A stretch of 42,003 bases of DNA. It comes from Bacteroidales bacterium (GTDB lineage Bacteria > Bacteroidota > Bacteroidia > Bacteroidales > Azobacteroidaceae). The notes below the pieces were generated by a model. The model had not been told where the DNA came from, ran no database searches, and saw only the letters and a program-made list of their open reading frames with translations. The DNA is taken from positions 1 through 42,003 of the forward strand of contig BHEP01000021.1 of the NCBI GenBank assembly GCA_003851245.1. Reading direction: 5' to 3'. The translations under genes and the position numbers were made by a program. This document shows, one piece after another, positions 16,798 to 23,749 of the stretch (position 1 is the stretch's first letter; each line of letters opens with the position of its first letter).

Positions 16798-19290
16798 ATG
16801 GCAAAATATTCTATTAAAGAAATTGCAAGTGTAATTTCTAAAAATGCGGTCATCAGCAAAGACCTATATATACGCTATCTGCTTACGGATAGTCGCTCGT
16901 TGTCGTATCCTCAAGAAAGTTTGTTTTTTGCTTTTAAAACCCTACATAATGATGGACACAAGTATTTATTATCTCTATATGAGAGGGGTTTGAGGAATTT
17001 TGTTGTTCAATATTTGCCATCTGATTTTGTCGACAAAGACGATATAAATATAATTTTAGTACAAGATTCCTTAGAAGCTTTGCAGAGTCTGGCAGCGTAT
17101 CATAGGCAGCATATTGCTGCGCCAATTTTGGCAATAACGGGAAGTAATGGCAAGACGGTGGTCAAAGAATGGCTATATCAGCTCTTGGGCTCGGAATTAA
17201 AAATACTGCGTTCGCCGCGTAGCTACAATTCACAGATAGGAGTGCCACTTTCTGTTTGGCAACTCAATGATGAAATGGCATTGGGGATCATAGAGGCGGG
17301 AATTTCCACTACACATGAGATGCAAAGTTTAGAAACTATCATTAGTCCCAGCATGGGTTTGCTCACCAATATAGGAGAAGCCCACCAAGAAGGTTTTTTA
17401 TCTAAAGGAGAGAAAATAATCAATAAGATGAATCTTTTTATAGGCTGCGAAACGTTTTTTTATAATGCCGATGATTATGCAATAGCCCACTACGTTTCTC
17501 ATAATTTTATTGATAAAAAGATAAAAAAGTATTCTCGAAAAGATAAAAAAGCAGACTTATATATTTCTAAAGTGGATATTTCTTCGGAAATTACCTATAT
17601 TAGCTACCTCTTTAAGGGGAATGAAAATAGCATAAGCATCCCCTTTACCGATGCAGCGTCCATAGAAAATGCCATTCAATGTCTTTTGCTGGTGCTGTAT
17701 TTACACCCTAATATTACTGATATACAAAATAAATTCCTTAGTCTTGAGCCCGTAGAGATGCGTTTGGAGGTTAAAAAGGGAATAGCACACTGCACAATAA
17801 TTAATGATGCCTACAATTCTGACATTAATTCTTTGGAAATAGCCCTTGATTTTATGCTGAGGCGATCTTTTGATAAGAAAGCTCAAACGATTCTTATATT
17901 GTCTGATATACTGCAATCAGGAATTTCCCCTCACGAATATTATCGAGCTTTGGCAAGCATAGTAAAAGCAAAAAAAGTCGATAGGCTCATTGGTATTGGA
18001 ACCTTTATGTCTAGGTATCAATCTGAATTTGATTTTAAAGAAAATGATACACACACAATACACACAGATTTTTACATTGACACCGAACAGTTTTTGCGTG
18101 CGGGAGCTTGGCGTTCTTTTGCAAACTCTTTAATATTGCTTAAAGGCTCTAGGCAATTTGCTTTCGAGAAGATTGCGAGTCTCTTGGAAGAGAAGGTTCA
18201 CCAAACGGTTTTAGAAGTTGACTTAGATGCTATTGTGCACAATTTCAAGTATTTTCGTTCTCTCTTAAAATCGCCAACAAAGATAATTGCTATGGTCAAA
18301 GCATTTGGCTATGGGATGGGTTCGTATGAGCTTGCCAAAACACTTCAAGACCAGGGCTGTGACTATCTTGCTGTGGCTGTGGCTGATGAGGGAGCATCAC
18401 TGCGACAAGAGGGCATTACTATGCCAATAATTGTGATGAATCCAGAGCAGGGAGCATTCAACACCCTCTTGGATTATAGACTGGAGCCTGAAATTTATAG
18501 CTTTAAGCTTTTAGATACATTTCGTCTGGAGGTTCAAGCTAGGGCTTTGGAAGACTATCCCATTCATTTAAAATTGGATACAGGCATGCACCGTTTGGGT
18601 TTCGAGACTAAGGACTTACCATTGTTGGTCAATAAATTGAAAGAGCAAGGCGAACTTAAGCTAAGTTCGGTATTTACCCACTTGGCAGGTACAGATGTCG
18701 CCGAGGAAGATAAATATACCGAGATGCAGGTGAATAGTTTTATCGACGATGTAGATTTTATAGAGCAATCATTGGGCGTTTCTTTTATGCGGCATGTGCT
18801 CAATTCGGCAGGTATAGAGAGGTTTGCAAAATACCAGTTTGATATGGTGAGACTGGGCATAGGATTGTATGGAGTGTCGGCATTGGCAGAAAATAATTTG
18901 CGGGAAGTAGCTTTTTTGAAAGCCAGCATATTGTCGATAAAAAGTGTAAAAAAAGGAGAGGCCGTAGGATATAATCGTCGAGAGATAATGCAGCATGATG
19001 CCCTTATAGCTTGTTTCTCCATTGGCTATGCCGATGGTTTGGACAGAAGATTGGGAAATGGGAGAGGAGGCGCTATTGTAAACGGCACCTTATGCCCATT
19101 GGTAGGAAATATCTGCATGGACTTGTGTATGGTAGATATTACTGGAGTCGTTGCCAAAGAGGGCGATTCTGCCATATTTTTTGGCAAAGGAATAAGCATT
19201 CACGCTATGGCTAAACAATTGGAAACCATTCCCTACGAAATTCTTACATCAGTTTCTTCAAGGGTAAAGCGCATTTACTTTAAAGAATAA
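16798..19290 (+). CDS. murF-alr: Bifunctional MurF ligase / alanine racemase
   Basis: 830 residues, cytoplasmic. The N-terminal half (about 1-460) is a UDP-MurNAc-tripeptide:D-Ala-D-Ala ligase-like enzyme: MurF N-terminal segment LLTDSRSLSYPQESLFFAFK, P-loop ITGSNGKT at 113-120, the middle-domain NIGEAHQEGF and the C-terminal NDAYNSD. The second half (about 467-830) is a PLP-dependent alanine racemase: EVDLDAIVHNF, the PLP lysine K501 in AMVKAFGYGMG, HLKLDTGMHRLGF, and NICMDLCMVD. The two activities make and use D-Ala in cell-wall synthesis, and the fusion is typical of Bacteroidota. The start is ATG 16798 rather than the GTG at 16789. The racemase Lys motif reads KAFGYG instead of the common KANAYG. 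Confidence 0.95.
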   Translation: MAKYSIKEIASVISKNAVISKDLYIRYLLTDSRSLSYPQESLFFAFKTLHNDGHKYLLSLYERGLRNFVVQYLPSDFVDKDDINIILVQDSLEALQSLAAYHRQHIAAPILAITGSNGKTVVKEWLYQLLGSELKILRSPRSYNSQIGVPLSVWQLNDEMALGIIEAGISTTHEMQSLETIISPSMGLLTNIGEAHQEGFLSKGEKIINKMNLFIGCETFFYNADDYAIAHYVSHNFIDKKIKKYSRKDKKADLYISKVDISSEITYISYLFKGNENSISIPFTDAASIENAIQCLLLVLYLHPNITDIQNKFLSLEPVEMRLEVKKGIAHCTIINDAYNSDINSLEIALDFMLRRSFDKKAQTILILSDILQSGISPHEYYRALASIVKAKKVDRLIGIGTFMSRYQSEFDFKENDTHTIHTDFYIDTEQFLRAGAWRSFANSLILLKGSRQFAFEKIASLLEEKVHQTVLEVDLDAIVHNFKYFRSLLKSPTKIIAMVKAFGYGMGSYELAKTLQDQGCDYLAVAVADEGASLRQEGITMPIIVMNPEQGAFNTLLDYRLEPEIYSFKLLDTFRLEVQARALEDYPIHLKLDTGMHRLGFETKDLPLLVNKLKEQGELKLSSVFTHLAGTDVAEEDKYTEMQVNSFIDDVDFIEQSLGVSFMRHVLNSAGIERFAKYQFDMVRLGIGLYGVSALAENNLREVAFLKASILSIKSVKKGEAVGYNRREIMQHDALIACFSIGYADGLDRRLGNGRGGAIVNGTLCPLVGNICMDLCMVDITGVVAKEGDSAIFFGKGISIHAMAKQLETIPYEILTSVSSRVKRIYFKE
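16850..16885 (+). repeat. 36-bp repeat, coding copy inside murF
   Basis: The second and probably parental copy of the exact repeat at 16278-16313. Here it encodes residues around VISKDLYIRYLL of MurF, a normal part of the ligase N-terminal domain. Confidence 0.9.
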
Positions 19291-19424
19291 TTATTAGCCC
19301 TTATAAATTGCCTAAGGCATTAATTAATAGCAAGGTAAATGCTTGTAAGTTTGGATATATCTAAAAAAAAAAACGAAATGTTCTCAGAGTATTTGTTTTA
19401 TCAAATATTTGCTATAACTTTGCC

Positions 19425-19432
19425 CTTAGTAT
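19425..19432 (+). promoter_or_regulatory. -7 promoter box (TAACTTTG) for the ferredoxin gene
   Basis: An exact TAnnTTTG match 32 bases before the ferredoxin ATG. TTTG also occurs at 19408-19411 and 19392-19395, but neither is at ideal -33 spacing. Confidence 0.55.
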
Positions 19433-19464
19433 TTAGTAAAAAACTTTAAAAATTAAAATTAGAC

Positions 19465-19632
19465 ATGGCTTACGTAATTAACGAAGATTGTATTGCTTGC
19501 GGCACCTGCATTGATGAATGTCCAGTAAGTGCTATTTCAGAGGGAGATATTTATACTATTGATCCAGATCAATGTACTGACTGTGGAACCTGTGCAGATG
19601 TTTGCCCCACAGAAGCTATACACCCAGCCTGA
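19465..19632 (+). CDS. 2[4Fe-4S] ferredoxin
   Basis: A 55-residue cytoplasmic electron carrier. Two complete cluster motifs are visible: CIACGTCIDECP (C9, C12, C15, C19) and CTDCGTCADVCP (C37, C40, C43, C47), the clostridial-type arrangement. The length and internal two-fold symmetry are normal for the family. It is a single-gene unit with its own promoter box and a strong terminator. Such ferredoxins serve oxidoreductases of anaerobic metabolism, which suggests an anaerobic or facultative host. The partner enzymes are not in the window. Confidence 0.95.
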   Translation: MAYVINEDCIACGTCIDECPVSAISEGDIYTIDPDQCTDCGTCADVCPTEAIHPA

Positions 19633-19655
19633 TGATCTGAGGTATTCATAGACAT

Positions 19656-19697
19656 AAAACCACCAATTTACAAAATGTTTGTGAACTGGTGGTTTTT
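19656..19697 (+). terminator. Intrinsic terminator after the ferredoxin gene
   Basis: AAAACCACCA at 19656-19665 pairs with TGGTGGTTTT starting at 19687. The stem extends inward with two imperfect positions (TTTACAAA against TTTGTGAA), and a run of T follows. Confidence 0.8.
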
Positions 19698-19752
19698 TTA
19701 TATAAAACTGATTTAAAATTAATTATTATTTACCAAATAAATCTTTTGTAAA

Positions 19753-20718
19753 ATGCAGAAACCTTATGTATTGGGAGTTGATATCGGAGGTACCAACACC
19801 GTTTTTGGAGTAGTCGACGTACGCGGACAAATTTTAGAACAGGGTTCAATAAAAACAGCAAATCATGCCACCGTAGAAGAGTATTTGGCATCATTAACGC
19901 CAGATTTGACAAAGATGATTGCAAATATGGGCGGCGTAGAGATGTTTAAAGGCATAGGGGTAGGAGCTCCTAACGGCAATTTTTATTCAGGATGTATCGA
20001 AGATGCACCTAATATGGGCTGGGCCAAAGGAAAGGTTATCCCCTTTGCGGCAATGGTAGAAGAAAAAACGGGCATTCCCTGTGCATTGACCAACGATGCC
20101 AATGCTGCAGCTATTGGCGAAATGACCTATGGCGCTGCCAAAGGGATGAAAAATTTTATTATGATAACCCTGGGAACAGGTGTTGGTAGTGGTATTGTAG
20201 TCAATGGAGAATTGGTCTATGGACACGATGGCTTTGCCGGAGAACTAGGACACGTAAGAGTTAGAAATCACAACGGTCGACTTTGTGGCTGTGGTGCACG
20301 TGGTTGCTTGGAAGCCTATGCCTCTGCTACGGGAGTAGCTCTTACGGCAATAGAATACCTAGAAACGCGTGCTGAAGAAAGCCTTCTTAGAGACTTAGAC
20401 ATAAGCCGTATAAATTCTAAAGATGTGTATGAAGCTGCCGTTAAGGGCGATAAATTGGCCTTGGAAATTTTTGATTTTACGGGTAAAATTCTAGGTGAGG
20501 CTTTTGCCAATTTTATTGCTTTCTCTAGTCCCGAAGCTATTATTTTGTTTGGAGGACTCACAAAAGCGGGCAATTTTATACTTCGCCCCATTGCAGAAGC
20601 TATGGATGCCAATGTATTGTCTATATTTAGAGGCAAAACGAAGCTGCTGTTTTCGCAATTGCGAGAAAGTGATGCCGCAGTATTGGGTGCTAGCGCTCTG
20701 GCTTGGGAATTGAAGTAA
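19753..20718 (+). CDS. ROK-family sugar kinase, probable glucokinase
   Basis: 321 residues, cytoplasmic. Phosphorylates a hexose (probably glucose) with ATP. The N-terminal phosphate motif GVDIGGTNTVFG, the catalytic Asp D115 in LTNDANAAA, and LGTGVGSGIV (ATP binding) are present. The ROK zinc site is H167 in GELGH with CGCGARGCLEAYA (C178, C180, C185). The GELGHVRV and CxCGxxGCLE pattern is the ROK signature. It is monocistronic between two terminators. Substrate choice between glucose and related sugars is not decided by the motifs. Confidence 0.92.
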   Translation: MQKPYVLGVDIGGTNTVFGVVDVRGQILEQGSIKTANHATVEEYLASLTPDLTKMIANMGGVEMFKGIGVGAPNGNFYSGCIEDAPNMGWAKGKVIPFAAMVEEKTGIPCALTNDANAAAIGEMTYGAAKGMKNFIMITLGTGVGSGIVVNGELVYGHDGFAGELGHVRVRNHNGRLCGCGARGCLEAYASATGVALTAIEYLETRAEESLLRDLDISRINSKDVYEAAVKGDKLALEIFDFTGKILGEAFANFIAFSSPEAIILFGGLTKAGNFILRPIAEAMDANVLSIFRGKTKLLFSQLRESDAAVLGASALAWELK

Positions 20719-20769
20719 GCTAAGTTTTTTGTCTTTGCTGCAAAGCAATAAATATTTTTCACAAATAAG

Positions 20770-20808
20770 AAAAGCTTGAACATTTGCTATTGCAAAGTTC
20801 AAGCTTTT
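20770..20808. terminator. Bidirectional terminator between convergent genes
   Basis: AAAAGCTTGAAC at 20770-20781 pairs perfectly with GTTCAAGCTTTT at 20797-20808 around a 15-base loop that can pair further (TTTGC/GCAAA). It lies between the ends of the ROK kinase (plus) and a T9SS cargo gene (minus) and can serve both. Confidence 0.8.
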
Positions 20809-20845
20809 CGACATTAATTAAGCGATGTCTTTTATGGAATATTCC

Positions 20846-21604
20846 TTATCTGAGCACAAATTTTCGGCTAGTGAGCAAGGTTTTTCCATTAGAGATAGTA
20901 AACAAATAGACTCCCCAAGGTAGATCGCTAAGATTGATTTCCACAACTGCTCTGTTTTCTTTGGCAGATATGGTTCGTAGAGTCTTGCCCGACACATTGA
21001 GAATGCTTATTTTTAAATCTTTGTTGGAAGCGATGTCTGCAAAATCGTAATCCAAGCTTAGTGTTTTGTTTAGGCTTGAAATGCGCATGTTTTCAGCAAA
21101 TACATTTTTATCTATGCTTGTACCTCCTGCGTCGTTATTTGTGTATTTGATGATTACGGAGGCTGAATCGGAGGGATTGGCATCGTCGAAGAAGGTGTAT
21201 CTTACAGTTAAATCACCTTCTTCATATTCCATCTCAGGATTGAGAAATAATAATTTGCCGTAGAAGTCTTTATAAGTGTTTCCAAATACTATTTGCTGGG
21301 CATCGGAAATTTCTGGTGGGTTGATGTAGCAATAGCTCCAACAGAAAGTTTCTTCTGACTCAGTGAATGTATTTGAGATAACTGTTCTTTTTACTTTTGC
21401 ACTCAGGGGCGAAAAACTTGTGTTTTTGACATAAATTGGAGCTTTGATAAAAGCTTCCTCTCCTTCAACGATTATGTTATTGAAGGTAAGAATATCTCCA
21501 TCTTCAATTGCAACTCCCTCTTGTGATGTGAGTTGTAGTTTTTGTGCATTGGTAAATATTGTAAGGCTAAGAAGCAGCGTTAGGCATATAATGTTCTTAA
21601 TCAT
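20846..21604 (-). CDS. Secreted protein with T9SS C-terminal sorting domain
   Basis: 252 residues. The signal peptide is about 1-20 (MIKNIICLTLLLSLTIFTNA). The middle region (about 21-170) is beta-rich without a family I recognise; it contains EEGDLTVRYTFFDD. The C-terminal 75 residues look like a Por-secretion tail: DLKISILNVSGKTLRTI, followed by LSDLPWGVYLFTI and a basic end. The usual YPNP entry motif is not obvious, so this may be a divergent sorting domain. No promoter box lies in the 37-base gap after the upstream minus-strand gene, so the two are probably co-transcribed. Confidence 0.7.
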   Translation of the reverse strand: MIKNIICLTLLLSLTIFTNAQKLQLTSQEGVAIEDGDILTFNNIIVEGEEAFIKAPIYVKNTSFSPLSAKVKRTVISNTFTESEETFCWSYCYINPPEISDAQQIVFGNTYKDFYGKLLFLNPEMEYEEGDLTVRYTFFDDANPSDSASVIIKYTNNDAGGTSIDKNVFAENMRISSLNKTLSLDYDFADIASNKDLKISILNVSGKTLRTISAKENRAVVEINLSDLPWGVYLFTISNGKTLLTSRKFVLR

Positions 21605-21641
21605 AAGTTTTTTTTTATTGCGTTTTTATTTATACTTTTAT

Positions 21642-23564
21642 TTATTTGACTATCTTGAGCTTTTTGGTGCTTGTGTGCCCGTCAATTTCAACAAGGATGA
21701 TGTATGTTCCTGCTTGATATGCTGACACATTGAGTATCTCGGTGTGTGTGCCAAGAGGGATAATTCCTAAATCTTTTGACAACAATTCTTTACCATCTAT
21801 AGAAAATAGTTTTATATTTGCCTCTGCAGTATTAACTACATCGAATACCAATGTGGCACTAGTCGAAGCTGGATTGGGATATATGTTTATATTTGTGCTA
21901 ACTTCTAGTTGACTAATACTTGTTACATCTGTAGCCAATCTAATTTGATCTAAGGCTAAGCTATTGCTATTGCCGTTTACAACTTTGATCTTAAAGACAA
22001 CAGAAGCTTCTCCTCCAAATTCGCTTAGGCTTAATGTTTCTTTTTTCCAAGAGTTTTTGTAAGTTAGGGCCGGGAAAAATTCAGTAGCTAAACTGGCAAT
22101 ATTGGTAGTGTTAAGTTCGCTACCTCCCTTTTTGAAAATGTCAATCCAAGTAGTTCCCTTGTCTTTAGATGCTTGAACAAGCAAACTGTCGGCATTGGCA
22201 CTTAGGCTCGGGCAATAGGCATAATAAAAAGAAAGTTCGCCATTGCTGGCTTGGCTCAAGTTGGCTGTGGGCAAATAGTATTCCAAAACATCTCCGATGA
22301 GTGGATTTTGAAAGTTTCTCACAATCAATGAAATACGAGAATCGTTTGCTCCCAGTCCTTCTGTGTCATTGTAAGTATAAAGACCCCAATACCCCCCCTC
22401 ATTTTTGTCAAATAAGATGCTGTTTTTTAAGAACGAAGTATCTCCTTTTGTCTCAAAATCTTCAAAGAAAGGTGGTTCTATTGCAGCATAGAAATCTATA
22501 TACGACAGATCTACAATGTTATTTGCTTTATCCAGATCGACACTATTTATTGTAGCGGATAGCACATATTTTTTTAGTCCAGGAGATTTGCTTATTTGGA
22601 GGTCAGAAAGAGCAATAATTTCAGATCTGCCGACCTCAAGATTGCCTGTCCACGTCATTTTTTGCGATATTTTGGCCTCAACTTCTATCAACTCAAAGGA
22701 TATGGAGTCGATGTCTTCACTCCCTTTATTTTCTATTAATATTGAGGGATTATTATTTTCATTCAGTGGCAAATCAATGTCTTTTATCGACAGGTCATGC
22801 CCTAATATTTCCTTGGGTGCTTGGTAGGCAGCTTGTTTTACATTTTTTGTTGCATTGTCTTGAATAAATGCTACTACGGCAAGTTGTTTTAAAGATTTGA
22901 TGTAAGAGGGTATGGCTACTTCTTGTGTAAATGTTTTTTCCTCGTCCTCGTCCCAGGCTTTATTTATTTGGGTGCCATTGAAATTGGGTAGCATTTTACG
23001 CATCACGTGCAAGAAATTTTTTTCTCCATTGGTGCCTGGAGCTGAGGTGTATTTGACTTCTTCCTCTACTAAAACAATATGAAGTCTATTGTTGGTATTG
23101 GCACTTCCTGTTTGGTTAACCAAGGATTTTACTTTTGTGGTAACCAGTATCTTTGTGTCGTTTTCTAAGAATTGAAAATCCAAGTCTATATTCCAATTGC
23201 TATTTATTTTGGACGCTGCCAGAATATTTGCATTATTTACAATATTTCCAGGATGCCCGCTTCTAAAATTGCCATCTATCCTTCCATCAGGTATTCCTGA
23301 TAGAGGTGCGTAGTAAGTAGCTCTTCCTTGTGCATCGCTTCTATTTTCGTTGTACATAGGGTCAAATCCTATTTGTCCTTGGTATTTTATGACTACGAGT
23401 TTGTCTTTGTTTTTTTCGTAAATAGGGTCTACTTCTTTATTCGTACCGTTGCATGGAGGGCAACTGGCACTTGTGAAGTGCTCCATCAATACTATACGTT
23501 GTTGTGCATTAGCTGCAAGGCTACATCCGACAACAAACAAGCTTAAAAGTAAGAAATTCTTCAT
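21642..23564 (-). CDS. T9SS-secreted Omp28-like protein with thioredoxin-like CPPC motif
   Basis: 640 residues. Signal peptide about 1-20. The N-terminal thioredoxin-like/Omp28-type region begins RIVLMEHFTSASCPPCNG, with the CxxC pair at C35 and C38, then GIPDGRIDG. A beta-rich linker is followed by an anchor-J-like (MAM/cleaved-adhesin type) domain at about 365-550 (PPFFEDFETKGD ... LALDQIRLA). The T9SS type A tail is at about 560-640 (INIYPNPAST ... AGTYIILVEIDG). It is probably exported to the cell surface as a disulfide-handling or adhesive protein; the function is inferred. It has its own promoter box, and the 252-residue gene follows. Confidence 0.82.
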   Translation of the reverse strand: MKNFLLLSLFVVGCSLAANAQQRIVLMEHFTSASCPPCNGTNKEVDPIYEKNKDKLVVIKYQGQIGFDPMYNENRSDAQGRATYYAPLSGIPDGRIDGNFRSGHPGNIVNNANILAASKINSNWNIDLDFQFLENDTKILVTTKVKSLVNQTGSANTNNRLHIVLVEEEVKYTSAPGTNGEKNFLHVMRKMLPNFNGTQINKAWDEDEEKTFTQEVAIPSYIKSLKQLAVVAFIQDNATKNVKQAAYQAPKEILGHDLSIKDIDLPLNENNNPSILIENKGSEDIDSISFELIEVEAKISQKMTWTGNLEVGRSEIIALSDLQISKSPGLKKYVLSATINSVDLDKANNIVDLSYIDFYAAIEPPFFEDFETKGDTSFLKNSILFDKNEGGYWGLYTYNDTEGLGANDSRISLIVRNFQNPLIGDVLEYYLPTANLSQASNGELSFYYAYCPSLSANADSLLVQASKDKGTTWIDIFKKGGSELNTTNIASLATEFFPALTYKNSWKKETLSLSEFGGEASVVFKIKVVNGNSNSLALDQIRLATDVTSISQLEVSTNINIYPNPASTSATLVFDVVNTAEANIKLFSIDGKELLSKDLGIIPLGTHTEILNVSAYQAGTYIILVEIDGHTSTKKLKIVK

Positions 23565-23603
23565 ATAAATTTGTTTTAATATAATTTAGTGCAATTATAA
23601 GGG

Positions 23604-23611
23604 CAAAGTTA
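23604..23611 (-). promoter_or_regulatory. -7 promoter box (TAACTTTG) for the Omp28-like T9SS gene
   Basis: CAAAGTTA on the plus strand equals TAACTTTG on the minus strand, 40 bases before the ATG at 23564. Confidence 0.5.
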
Positions 23612-23668
23612 GGGAAAATAATTATGAATTACGCATTGTTTTTTTCATTTTATCATCTGCGGTAATAC

Positions 23669-23706
23669 ATAACTAGCTTATTTACCTTAGCAAATAAGCT
23701 AGTTAT
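23669..23706 (-). terminator. Hairpin terminator after the 982-residue T9SS gene
   Basis: ATAACTAGCTTATTT at 23669-23683 pairs perfectly over 15 bp with AAATAAGCTAGTTAT at 23692-23706, loop 8. It lies between two minus-strand genes and separates their transcripts. Confidence 0.75.
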
Positions 23707-23749
23707 TATTACTGAAAATCATCTAAAGCTTAGTGTTTAGCACTTCTCT

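Noticed and set aside
16278..16885. The 36-bp direct repeats as phage or transposon attachment sites
   Set aside because: One copy is an ordinary part of the murF coding sequence and nothing between them encodes an integrase or transposase.
18564..19022. Minus-strand 152-codon frame inside murF-alr
   Set aside because: Antisense shadow of the racemase domain; no start context or recognisable domain.
20316..20783. Minus-strand 155-codon frame over the ROK kinase end
   Set aside because: Antisense to a gene with full ROK motifs, and it runs through the terminator hairpin.
19656..20808. Strong inverted repeats as possible CRISPR or transposon ends
   Set aside because: They are unrelated single hairpins placed just after stop codons, as expected of terminators; there is no regular spacing or repeat unit.
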